Assembly: GCF_022539315.1 (NCBI RefSeq)
Contig: NC_066343.1
Coordinates: 41,471,696 to 41,535,695 of the forward strand
Source of the DNA: Serinus canaria
Lineage: Eukaryota; Chordata; Aves; Passeriformes; Fringillidae
DNA: 64,000 nucleotides
Direction of reading: 5' to 3'
Position 1 is the first letter of the stretch. Each line of letters starts with the position of its first letter. The translations under genes and the position numbers were made by a program. The notes below the pieces were generated by a model. The model was not told where the DNA came from and did no database searches. It saw only the letters and a program-made list of their open reading frames with translations. Shown piece after piece: positions 1-12,000 of the stretch.

Positions 1-93
1 TAAGATTCCCAAACATGTGACTTGCGGAGAACAAAAACATTGTTGCCATGTGGCACACACTGAGATAACTAGCCCTCATTGTTAGCTGTGAGT

Positions 94-174
94 CAAAAAT
101 CATAAACTATCTGTGTTTATAATTTTGTAGACAACAGTTACAAGAGTATAAACACAGATAGCTTATGATTTTTG
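94..174. repeat. 28-bp inverted repeat (hairpin), loop 25 nt
   Basis: Left arm 94-121 and right arm 147-174 are reverse complements at 27 of 28 positions (single A/C mismatch at 106/162). The 81-nt span is the size of a pre-miRNA or a small foldback element. No terminal target-site duplication is obvious. Confidence 0.85.
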
Positions 175-3100
175 GAGTTAATTGGGAAATAAAACATTTA
201 TTCCCTATTTATAAAGGGAAAAAACACTTGCTAATGATAAGCAGTAACTACTTTTAAATTTTCTGCCTTTGGATTTTTCTACCTTTTATTTCCAATCTTT
301 ATCTGTTTTAGCATTAGACTTTACCTATTCATTAGGAAATACATCATAGAGGGAGACTGCTGACAATTCTTGTAACAAGCTCACAACTGCACGCTGCTAC
401 CAAGCACCTTATACAACTTAAACATAAAATGATATATAACTGATCACTCAATACAGATGCGTAAATAGTATTTTAAACTTTTATGGTATGTAGCTATAGT
501 TTGCAGAAAGACAGCAACTTGGACCACTGTTTGGTGATGCAAAACTATAAAAAGTAACATTAATCAGTCATTCTTTGTTCGATGTTAGTTTCAACATTGG
601 AAGAAAATACATACAAGTCTATAAAATGCAATGTCTGTATTTCAAATTAAAAACATTTTAATCACCTGATTAAGTATATGCAAATCTATTATAAAATGAC
701 ACTCCAGAAGCTGTAAAGCATGAAGTAACACAGTAAGAGATCCCCTCCTTTGCAAATTCTTACCTGTAGTACAACTACTTAAATGTCACTGCAATAATCT
801 AATAGTAAAAGTGATCAGTTAATGCATATGTATGCAAATATGCTCAATGGCTTAAAAGTGGTACCTCTGCACTTGGAGAGATTCATAATCACACCACACC
901 CTCTTAATGAGAAGCAAGCCAAGAGGTCTTTGATAAAGTTAGAAATGATACAGAGCAAAATTAAGTAGTGGAGGCAAAAATTAAAATCTATGAATCTTCT
1001 AGTAATAGTTCTAAAAAATACTAGTATGTGTGATACTTAAGTCAGAATGTTTGGCAACCTTCTTGAACTCACTCAGATGAAATAGTATGTAAAAAAATAC
1101 TGAAAAGGCTGTTACTGCTTAAAAAGTGGTTGTAAATCTGCTGTTCTCTCTTGATGTCCAAATTCACTTTCATCTGGACTACCGGCGTTATTTCCCTGTG
1201 AACTGGTTACTGTCAAATGTGTGAATTCTGAAGGCAATCCAGTCTCGTTGCTAGGAACTCCAACTCTGAATGCATCTTTCAGCTCAAATTATAAGGTAAT
1301 TTTTTGCTAAAGCTGTAGAATTGCTAATTTCAGCAGGCTAACCTGTTATTATTACCTATCCAGTCTTCCCCACAGAAACATTTAATAGATCTAACCAGTT
1401 CCTAAGTGACTTCATAGATGTAGCTTGAATGTGTGTGAAAATAGGGGAAAAACTGTTAAAGAAAAAGTAATATGTAAAACATTCATTTTTTACCATGCAA
1501 AATTCTTGCATCATTTATGTTTAATAACCCCTACCAATCCTTTATTATCTACTTCCTCATTTCAGTTATCCTAATATGCAATGTCATTACACAAAACATA
1601 AAGCAATGCACAATGTCCATGATGTGTTAGTATCTGTATTCAGATTCCATTTAGCCATGCTGAACAGTAACTCTGAAATCAACCTGGTTTTATTAAAATC
1701 AGTGAGAATTTGTGGTCATGGTTAAAATTTAAATATAAGGCCACAGCAAGACAATAAAAATTAGAACAGCAGCTCTCTTTCAGAATGCAAAACTTCTGTT
1801 TCACAGCAGAAATATAAATTGCCTATGATGACCGGCAGAGTTATCTTAATAAATTTTTGATCTGAATATACAGGAGAATTTGTTTGAGCAGCTGAAATGG
1901 AGAAACCATACTGATCTACATTTTCATCATGATGACCACATCTAAATGTTTTGTTTCCTGCCAATACAACCAAAACCCTTGGATTCATACCATTTGAAGC
2001 ATGATTACAGCATCAGCAGGTAAATTAAAGAATATGCTTCAGTCACAATCAAGTAAAAATGAAATTGAGTAATGCAGGCTTCCATATTCCTCTGGAACAA
2101 TTGGTGTCAGCTGGTTTCAGACAGCTTCCCTTAACTGTCTTCTGTTTGGGATTGGGCAATGGCTATGTAATAGTATCCAAATGTTGCATATTTAAGTGGT
2201 AAGGATCCTGCTTTTTCCTTTAACCTAGAGAGACAAGGTTTTCCAAAGCAAGACAGATCATCTGTGATTCAGTAAAGGGACCAGCAAACTAGATGGCATA
2301 CAAGAATACCTGGTAAAAGTCTGGACAATGTCAAATAAAAATGAAGTTATTTTGAACTTCATAAAGAATGTAATTTTGCAAAGTGAAACCTTAGTTTTAG
2401 GGTACTTAAGGATGTGGATGTTTATGTTTTGATTTGAAACCAAGCTCAAAAGCAGAAAGACAGCAAGGATTAGCATGACATACTTTTCTGACTCCTCGGA
2501 TGTTCTTCCTGGCAGACCAAAGTGTGAATACTAAGGAACAAGGGGCTGCTCAAATCACTTCAACATCCTACCTGATATGAAGCTCATGACCAAAAGAATT
2601 GCTAAACCAAAAGCTGAACACCTCTAATACAAGAGGATATGGTACTGAAGCCCACTTTGAAGGACTGTCTTCTCTGAAGTAATATAATGTGCTTATATTA
2701 TATATATATATACAACACAGTATAAGCATCCTCACAAAGTTATAAAAGAAAATTAAAAATAATAATAACAAAAATATTTTGCATATATTTTGAGGTTGGG
2801 TAGACATTGACACAGAGAACCACTGACTGCACAGCGCAACTGCAAATGACTAAGCTTCAAAAGCACAAAACCAGTCTTTCAGCTTTATTCCCTAGCAGGG
2901 CCAAGACCTTGCACATCTGTTGTTTCTGGAAATGACTAGTAAAAATTTATGCATAAACAGTCTGTTAAATGATCCTCAAAATGGTATAAAGTATCCCCTG
3001 GCACTGACCTATGCCTAGAGAGAATCATGAGAAAAACAGACCACCAGAGAGGCCTGAACAAAAGGGAGGTACTGGATGACATCAAAGGTAAAGAGCACAG

Positions 3101-4658
3101 CCAGTTATTCAGCTCAGCAAGGAGGGAGTTAAACAAGTCACAGTAAGAGTAAAACTGAACTCTTGGGAAAAGCTGCACTGTCAATTTGTCAACAGCACAA
3201 AATTTAGCAATCTGAGATAAAAGGAGGGTACTTGGACTTGGAGTTTTCAGAGACAGTACTGGATTTCAAATTCAATTCAGCAGTTAAAAGGGATGGAATG
3301 GTGGAATTATGCAGCCAAAAGTTCAACTGTTAAAATACATTAAATTGAATAAAAAAATTTAAAAATGTGGTCTCTCTTTTTTGCTATGTTACTTTGAATC
3401 CCTGAAGAAAATAATCTCTAAAAGTTTTGGCATTTTTGTTTTAGTTCTGGAGATTTTTCCATCCTGAAAGAACATCAGTTTCTGCTATTAGTTTTCTCAG
3501 CTTTTTGTCCCATGACCTAAAGAGAAAGTACTAATATCCCAGATGGTAATATTTTTTGTTATCCCAAATCCCCAAATCCAGTTTATTTCTTTTCCTATGT
3601 ATGTTCAGAGAAGCGTAGACTCAAGAGAGAAACAAGTAAAATACTTGCATAAAATTACTATATTTTCTGTTAACACAAAAACTTAAAAAATAGAAAAATA
3701 AAACTACACCAAAGATACAAAATATTTTAGGGCATATAATCATGTTTGCCAACTCCAACTGGAGTTGTTAGTTCTGTTGGGCTTTTTTTTGTTTACTTAG
3801 CATTCTACAACCTTTTAATCTATCAAGTAAAGAACAAATTATTTTCATTTATACTGCACTGTAACTTGAATTAGTAATTTCTGACGCAGAAATACTACCA
3901 TCCATGTACTAATTTGACCTCCATGTTCTGCATAAACATGTAGGATTTTAAGTTAAAAAAAATTAAAATATAGGTAAATTTGGTCCAAAAATTATGATGT
4001 TTCTAATGCATTTCCTAATAAGATTGGTCATTACAAAAGAAAAACAATTTTATCAGATAAAAAACCAAATTGAAGTAAAGCAGCACAAAGGAAAATATAA
4101 TGTTAAGCAACATTATTCCAAATTTTCAAAACCTAGTAAAGTTAATTAAATGATACAGTAACCTTTCCATTATGTTACACCTAACAATTTCCTCAACTTT
4201 TTGACATCATCTGTCTTTTTTCAGAACTGAAGAGCAAAATTACTTCCTGTATTCTTCAAAGAAATACAGGAGATCCATTTGTACCTGAAACATTCAAAAT
4301 CCTTCCCACAATGTTTCGGGCAGTAACGCACTGCAACAGAGTCTTTCATTTGTTTCTGCAAGGCATCCTTTTGAGGTGACAGCATTACAAAATAGGAACA
4401 TATGACCTCTAGCTATCATAAGCATAAGCAATTTCAGCTAAAACCATCTCCCAAACTTAGTTTGTCCCCCTTTTTCTCTGTGACATTAAGGGCAAAGGGT
4501 AACTGCCCAAGAGATCACCCAATATAGCAGTTTTTGAATGCACAGTGCCAAAATAAACAATCTTAACAATTTTAATGGTTCTTCCCCCAGAATTTTGATA
4601 AATGGAAGCCAACAGACAATGAAAGACCTCACTGAGTATGCAAACATTTCAGAAGCTC

Positions 4659-4716
4659 TTTAAGAGCAATGTTTACTGTTTAAGAGCAATGTTACTGTTT
4701 AAGAGCAATGCTGACT
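4659..4716. repeat. Three tandem copies of a 19-20 bp unit
   Basis: The unit tttaagagcaatg plus ttactg recurs at 4,659-4,678, 4,679-4,697 and 4,698-4,716 with only single-base or indel differences, a recent slippage-type duplication in noncoding sequence. Confidence 0.85.
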
Positions 4717-5750
4717 GCTCAGATACTGGCAGAAGAATTAATCATTTAATTAATCATTATAATACTGGTACAGAATTATCTATTACAAGATATCTTTAAA
4801 GTGCAACACAAAAATATGAATTCAGTAACAAACCAGAAAAAAAGAACAAGAAAACTTCTGCAAGCATTTCTGCAAGTGAATATAGAATAAATACCTTTTT
4901 AAGAAACCAGAAACTTGTAAAGGTATTTGGTAGAATTTATAATACCAAATTGTAGTTGATCAGTGTTTCCACTTTCCCCTCACCCCCCAATGTCTAGGTG
5001 AATAAAAAATTAACCACTTTTGCATATTATGTGTGTTTTATTACACAATGTCTTGAAGAACTAATAGTATTCTTTTTACATCTGTCTGTGGTTTTTACAT
5101 GGAGTTTAGTCCTGGGGCAGATTTTTTTACCTTTTTTTTTTTTGTTGTTGTTGTTATGAAAATAAAAATATTGACTTACAAAACAAATAATTTTTAGTCA
5201 AAATAAAAACCAAAATAAACTGTTATTTTGCATGCTTAAGGATACCAAAAGTTACACAAATTAAGTATTAAAAATTATGGTAAAACAAATGATAAATGAG
5301 AAACTAAAAGTTTATGATAATGTTTCTTGAATAATGTATGTATTTAATCTATTAAATACCTTTATAAGCCATTTCATGTTCTTACACTATCTAGTTCCAG
5401 GAAACATGAGAAATAATGTTGGAACAGAACAGATGAATCCATTTTAGATATACTTTAGACATGTTTATTGTTAAGAAGAAAAGCAGACAAAATACTTTGA
5501 AATAGTAATTGAATAAACAGTCAAACAGCATTTTAACACCAATAAGGACTGTACAAATCAGTAAAGTTTTACTAAACACATTTAAAGCAATAGTAAATAA
5601 ACCCTGTTAAACACTTATATAAATGCAAAAAACATTAAACACAGCTGATAAAAATACATCTGGAATAAACTCTAAGCCATGGTATTACTTATTTCTTCAT
5701 ATTATTCAATACTATTTTACCTAACATCTGGGTTTATCTGTACGACTATC

Positions 5751-5802
5751 TTTATTATATTATTTGCTTGTTTGCCTAGCACTCATCATCATACATTTTA
5801 TT
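5751..5802 (-). promoter_or_regulatory. Candidate polyadenylation signals for the 1B-type transcript
   Basis: Two AATAAA hexamers on the minus strand, at 5,797-5,802 and 5,751-5,756, lie about 150 and 200 bases past the stop of E47 and are the nearest consensus signals. Others further on (near 5,464 and 5,037) are equally consensus, so the true site cannot be chosen from sequence alone. Confidence 0.35.
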
Positions 5803-5952
5803 ATCCCCACATTTTTTTCACAGTTTAAAAAGTAAGAATTTAGTATCACAAAAACCCGATTTCTCAGCGGGAATTATAGCAGCAACATTTAAAACTTATA
5901 GGTCAAAAGAATGTGACAAAGGCCATGTATATCTGTTACAATACACATTATC

Positions 5953-6015
5953 CTAACTGTCATCATCATCACTACTACTGTGAGCCATAGTCCACTCTTT
6001 GTAGGCCTGCCTTTT
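5953..6015 (-). CDS. VPS13A: VPS13A exon E47, alternative last coding exon (1B-type isoform)
   Basis: This is a 63-base coding part including the stop, acceptor gctttcag after a good pyrimidine tract, phase 0 in. It encodes [20 protein letters not shown] and TAG. It resembles, as I recall it, the alternative terminal exon of human VPS13A (exon 69): Glu-Trp, Met, His-Ser-Ser-Ser then a run of Asp. The product lacks the C-terminal PH-like domain that binds the scramblase XK. Transcript evidence is needed to show use in this species; the 3' UTR runs to lower coordinates. Confidence 0.85.
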   Translation of the reverse strand, partial: KRQAYKEWTMAHSSSDDDDS

Positions 6016-9000
6016 CTGAAAGCATGGTAAGGGAAGAAGAAAGCAGAAGTATTAGTTTAAAAGTACTAGTTTGCCTGGCAAGCTTGTTAATTAAAGCAAA
6101 ATAAAACTGTTAATTAAAGCAAAATAAAACAACAGAAAACAGAAATTCTTATGTGACATCCTAAATTTAGGGCACAGTATGAGCACACAAAATAACCTAT
6201 ATCCTATTTCCTTTGATCAGCATATACAATCTCTAAATCACCAAAAGAAGTTTTATTCCAACCTAATCCTGTAATCTGTTGAAAAGCTACAATACAGTGA
6301 CCACAGTGCGACCAGTCACCAGACCTGTATGCAAAGAAGCATTGCAAAAGCAGAGAGAAATCTTTTTATCCATAAGAAAATATTAAGAGTTCTATTCAAA
6401 CTCTTTGAAATAGTGGACATGCAACACACTGAGTCTCATGCAAATAAAGTAACAGCTCTAAAACCACAAACACTAAGAACCAAAAACTTTAGTATATTTA
6501 AGGGTTAAATTAAGACACCAAATATCCTATAGCAGAATTTAATGACTGAATGACTGGGGAAAAAAAATGCAAATCTCTATTTTCTTATTTGACAGGTCTA
6601 TTGACCTGTCTACTCTGCTTGGAGCTCTGAAAACATTTCTTCAAGAGTAATTATGCCTTAGAATCATCAATAGTAAAAACTAATATGAAGATAACAATCC
6701 TTCAGTTTTAGCTACATTTAAATGATGGCTCCCATCACAAAATATCAAAGGCATTACACAAGGCCACGCCTTAGTGTACTTTAAGTCGGATACTGGAAGG
6801 TACTGTACTTGGTCATACAATACAGAAAAATTAAAATTACAAGTTACCTTTCTGTAAAGGTTTCTCAGAAAAAAACCCCAAAATATAAAAACGTAAACAT
6901 TTAAGAAGCAAAAGCAATGTCAATTCAGCTCATTAGAGCTGACTGTCTGCTAGCATTTGTTTTAGCAATATACTTTAAAACAGACAAGGGGATGTTTGAA
7001 AATTTATTTTCTTAGCAAAAAGAGGATAAAGATTAGTAACAAATTTATGCTATCCATCAGTAGTAGCTTCTAACTACCAGAGCGCAGAGGGTAGTTAAGG
7101 CTTTATGACACCAGTTAGAAATTGGAGAGTACAGGTTAAAGCCATCTCATTTACAAGAAAGGCACAGGTATAGTATTTATTATCAAAGCACTTTCACTGT
7201 TGGCTGAACTACATGACCAGTGAATGGAACAATGAACATAGCTAAGGTATCCCCAACAGATCAATCCTATTCTACCAGAAAATTAATGACAAACTAATGA
7301 GATGCAGGAGAAACCGAAAGAAGAATGGAACTCAACTTGGAACAAACAGCTGTAGGAATAATCAAAATTAGTCATAAAATGTTCTCCAAAGGCTACCACG
7401 TTCTCATTTACTTCTCCAAAAAGGTTATTCTGGTACAATATTTTTGTAGCACACTGTGAATCCTTCCATGCGTATTTTTAAAATTCTGTTTAAATTTTTG
7501 CAATCACTAATTACTACTTTATTTGTTATTGTTGAACATTTCTAGAAAGAAGTTTTATTCTAACAAAAAGAAAAACCAGAAACTTAGCAAGCTGTGTGCA
7601 TCACAACTGAAATTATTTCCCTTTCTGAGGGGAACTTTTTGAGTCAAATTTGCTTAAATAGCAGAGAAATCATTAAAAGTAAGAGCTGTTCAGCACATAG
7701 TTCCTGCAAACAGTATTCCATTTCAGAACTGTTTATGTTCTTTCAAAGGCTTCAGAATGACATAAATGCAACTATTTCTAGTGTCTTAAAAGTGTCTTTA
7801 AAAATGTTGTTTTACACAAAATTGAGACTTAAAAGTCACTGTTTAAGCTATGTGTATTATAAATTACTGAAAAAACTATGTGTATTTATCAACAATTTTC
7901 ACAAAAAAAAATTTAAAGGCATAAAACTTTTCATTTGCACATATAAACCTTTTTATTTCTTCAGAATGCTCTGTGCATAAACTTTTATAGATATACTGAT
8001 CTACTTTATGGTGTCTCCCTCAAAAATTGTACCACAGCAGCCAAATCCCCAGTGTGGTTATGCACATAAGAAATAAAATTAAATTCTTGGCCACGGAGTT
8101 ACTAGGTAGGAAGTGAATGGGAATTTAGGAAGAGGGAAATTCTAAAGTATTTATTTCTATGCAAGATGAGTTTAAATTTATGTCAAAAATTTATCTTTCA
8201 TTTTCTTCACCTGTAACATTTGACTTCCAGTTCCATCTCTTAATCTGTAAGGTCTAATAACGCCATCTTCACCAAAGAAGCGAGGTGGTCTCAGGCTTAC
8301 CACATCTTCTGATGAATCTGCAACCCTGACACAGCAGAAAATTTAAAATACATATCAATATCTCTACTCAACTACACTATTTAGCTAAGGAACTAAATTA
8401 TTTTGTACACAAATTAAATTCAAGTACTCATATAACAACTATTGCTGTCTATATATAAACTTAGGCACAGTAACAGACATTACATAAAACAGCAATAGAC
8501 TCAGAAGCCTATTTCCAAGAATAACAATTATCAAATTAGATGGCACAGCTTCAAATACTTAATTAGTGTCTAACTACTGCACTTCAAAACTTCAAATGTA
8601 AAGACAATTGTACCATATAGAATAGAACTGTACCATCTTTCACTCTGATATTTTTCTTGCACTTCTCTGCTAAAAAACTTGAACAGGAAAACAAGAGACG
8701 CTTTCTTATGGTAACAGAAGTGATCCAGCTCACTAAGAACAGGGCCACTGAACAATTGTATTTAAAGTTACAAAGTGCCTCTTCAAAACTGTCTCCTCCT
8801 TTATTGCACATAACAGTGTGGAATGATCTTCATCAATGAATTTATTAAAGTAAGACTATCACAATATTTAAATGTAGTCTTAACATAGTTCTGAGACTGG
8901 CATCATCTAGTGGTCTTGGAAATAATTTCAAAAAGTAGTAACAATATATAAAGTAACTCTGAACTCATCTGAGAAGTCCTTTTTTTTCCTGCTTATTTGG

Positions 9001-12000
9001 AGTAAAAGTTAAAAATCATCAGCTGAAGGAAGTCTGATTGCTGAGACATTTAAACTAGTTTTTTTCAGTAATGCTAGAAATAGCTGAGATTTGTGTCTGT
9101 ATTTTTTAAATTATATCAAGTGTGTATTATTTTGTCAAAAAGCCACCTATTTATTATGTAAATAACATAGAAGTGATACAAAGACACAAGGTACTACTAG
9201 TGTTACTACTGTCTCTTTCATGCCATATGATATTCTGTACACTTACTTTACTTACTTTTTAATACCCTGAAATGTGCTGCTTGCCATATCTATGATTCCA
9301 CCAGTGGGTCTAGCTACTGCTCCAACTAAGCCTTTTCCAACACCTTTGAAAAAACCGGCTGCTCCTTCTTCCTGAGCTCCTAAAAGCATTAAAAAGAGTA
9401 AATCATTATAAACCACAGAGTCTCTCTGAAAATCTCAACAAGTTTTATTACCATTTAATTACAAATCTTATTTGATACACAACTACATAGTCTCCACAAA
9501 AAGTTCATGTAGACAACATTTAAACTGTAAGTCAGCAGGAATATAAAATCTTGATGAAGTTTTATAACTCTGATTTACAACAGCTCATCAAATATCAAGA
9601 ATTTACCATTGAGTAAAAAGTTAATGCATCAAGACCAAACTTACCTCTTATTGGTTTTGTAACTATTCCTGTTATGCCACTGACAAAACCCTACCAGGAT
9701 AAACAAAACAGATATTACAAATATGCTTCCATAGAATGTTTTTCATTTTTAACATTTTTCTTTCTACTTCATTAGTGAATAGCCTCAAAGTACATGTGTT
9801 GGGAGTATTCTAGATTTCACTACAAGCCAACAGAATCAGAGGCACCTGCTTCACAGTTTCTACCTTCTCTTCTACCCTCTTGCATTTTTCTATAAAACTA
9901 TCATTTAATTGTAGCTATACACCTGCAAAACTAAAATTAAAATTAAGAAACTAACAAAAAACTAACTCAAAAAAACCTGAAAACTAACAACTCTCTGGTG
10001 AACACAACTAACGCCTGGTACTCTTGCCTGCATAAAATAATTTTTGTTTTCCTCCTTACAGAAACTAGTCCTTTTCCACCACGAGTGATACCCTCTCTCA
10101 GACCAGTGGGTTGTTTATTCATGGCTTCTCTCCTTTTTTGCTGGTAATCTTCATCCATAGTTATTGCAGCTACTCCTTTTGCCATGGCACCTGTGATTCT
10201 TGAGGCAGCTCCTGCTAATCCACCTATTGGAAAATAAACCAAATTAAAATTCTAATGCAATTTACAAATACTCATCCCTATTGTTCACTATTAGGCGAAC
10301 TACCATCACAGCACTGAAACTTACCAACAGCTCCCCCTACCAGTGCTTTAAGTCCTAGTGCCATTCCCTCTATAAATTCTTCAGGACCCTGAATGGCTCC
10401 CTGTGAGAAAAAAAAGCATACACTCATAATGAGGTTTGAATAGTATGCCTTATATATTTTTAAATCTTACATTTTTATTGGGATTTATATGTAACAGAGG
10501 AAAACAGGATGACACTGAGTGATAAAAGTGTGAAAGCACCCACAAAAGCTCCTGTGAGAGAAAGACAGACAATTTTAGAATAATAATTAATTCCCTGAAG
10601 TCTGCTTATTTTAAGGAGAAGTGAAAGATTTACTTTAAGGTATGAACGGTAAGAAACGGCCTTTTGGTAGTTAAGTTAAGTAGACATCTCTGTCCTTTTT
10701 ACTCTCACTTGAGTTTTCCAGGCATTTTCACTTCATTTTCAATTCTAAGTCTAAATTTAAAACCAAAAAGGTATTAATATAGATTTTCAATACAATGTCT
10801 ATCTATCTACTTGTAAAGGGCAGCAGAGAATTTTACCTGATATGGTTCATAGAAAAAAGCTTCTACTCCTTCAGACAAGCCTCTTATGAATCCAAATGGA
10901 TTACCCAACACATCAAGGCCAAGAATAAGAATATACATCTGTTTAATAGCCTAAAATGAAAATAGGTATTAGTGAAAATATTTCCTAAATTATACTAAAA
11001 CAAAGGCAAACAGTGTAGTATCTCAGATTAAAACAGGGAAAGAAACAAGAGTTCAATATTAAAACCTCAAAATTGTCCAGAAAAGTAGAAGAAGTTGTAA
11101 TAAAAGATGAGAAAATCAGTGAGTAAACCATATTACGTCAGCCAAGAAGCAACATTACTTAAAAACATTACAGTAGTCCATTATTATTAATGATGGATGG
11201 AGAGGACTAATTCTTTTATGCAAAAGTACTTTTGTTGGATTCTCTCCACTAAATGACAGGACTTTCAACAGTACACCAAAGCCAAAAAGGTACTATGATT
11301 TGAATAGTACTAATGTCCAAAAAATTGCGTGAGTATTTTAATGCCTATCATGTTCTATCAGAGCTCCATCGTGTTTGCTTCCCCTATCCCAGAAAGCTGT
11401 TTTATTATCCATGCCACTTGGCAAGGCAATAAAATCCTATTAATGAGTAATTGGTTTATATGCATTTATTTAACATTTGTACATAAATACAAGGATGAAA
11501 GTAAATTTTATTTTGTTTAATGGAATGAAAAATGCACAGTAGCACCTTCAAAATAAAAATTTACTGGAATATTTATTTATTGGACATTTTCTTAATCTCA
11601 CCTGTTTTGAATAATGCTTTATAACTGCTGATTGAAGCTGCTGTGGAGTACCGAAGTGATACCTGAGTTCAAAGAATGCCAACCTAAAAAGAGAGACAAG
11701 GGAAAAAGTAAATCCTTACTATGCAGAACAAAATAAAACTCAACATATGTAATATTGGTATAATCTTTGTGAGTAATTTTTACATTCGTATTTTTAACTT
11801 ACTTGAAGACAATATCTTGTACATCTGTAAGGGTGGCCCCTATGCTCTTCAGCAGGAGATTCAAGGACTGAAATGGTATCAGTTCATTCTTTCTTTCTTC
11901 TTTGTTACTATCTTCTCCACCCGTACTGAGTGAAAAGCTCAAGTGTAACTGAAGGATAAAAACGAAATTGGGAAACAACATGGTTAGTTGTTAGATGTAC

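Larger units (their letters stand above)
1..5952 (-). other. VPS13A: 3' UTR of short isoform plus intron toward the 1A terminal exons
   Basis: No coding exon was found here on either strand. The conserved PH-domain exons of isoform 1A should follow E46 on this strand; I looked for their coding pattern and did not see it, so they probably lie beyond position 1. The only structures noted are the hairpin at 94-174, a 19-20 bp triplet repeat at 4,659-4,716, short AT dinucleotide runs near 2,698 and ordinary AT-rich sequence. Confidence 0.6.

Noticed and set aside
1..5900. Terminal exons of the long isoform (PH-like domain)
   Set aside because: I searched the minus strand for an exon continuing from MLQ in phase 0 with PH-like strands and saw none, so I do not annotate them here.
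7594..7980. 128-codon plus-strand open frame
   Set aside because: Lies wholly within the E46-E47 intron, composition is typical of AT-rich noncoding DNA, and there is no motif or neighbouring exon pattern.
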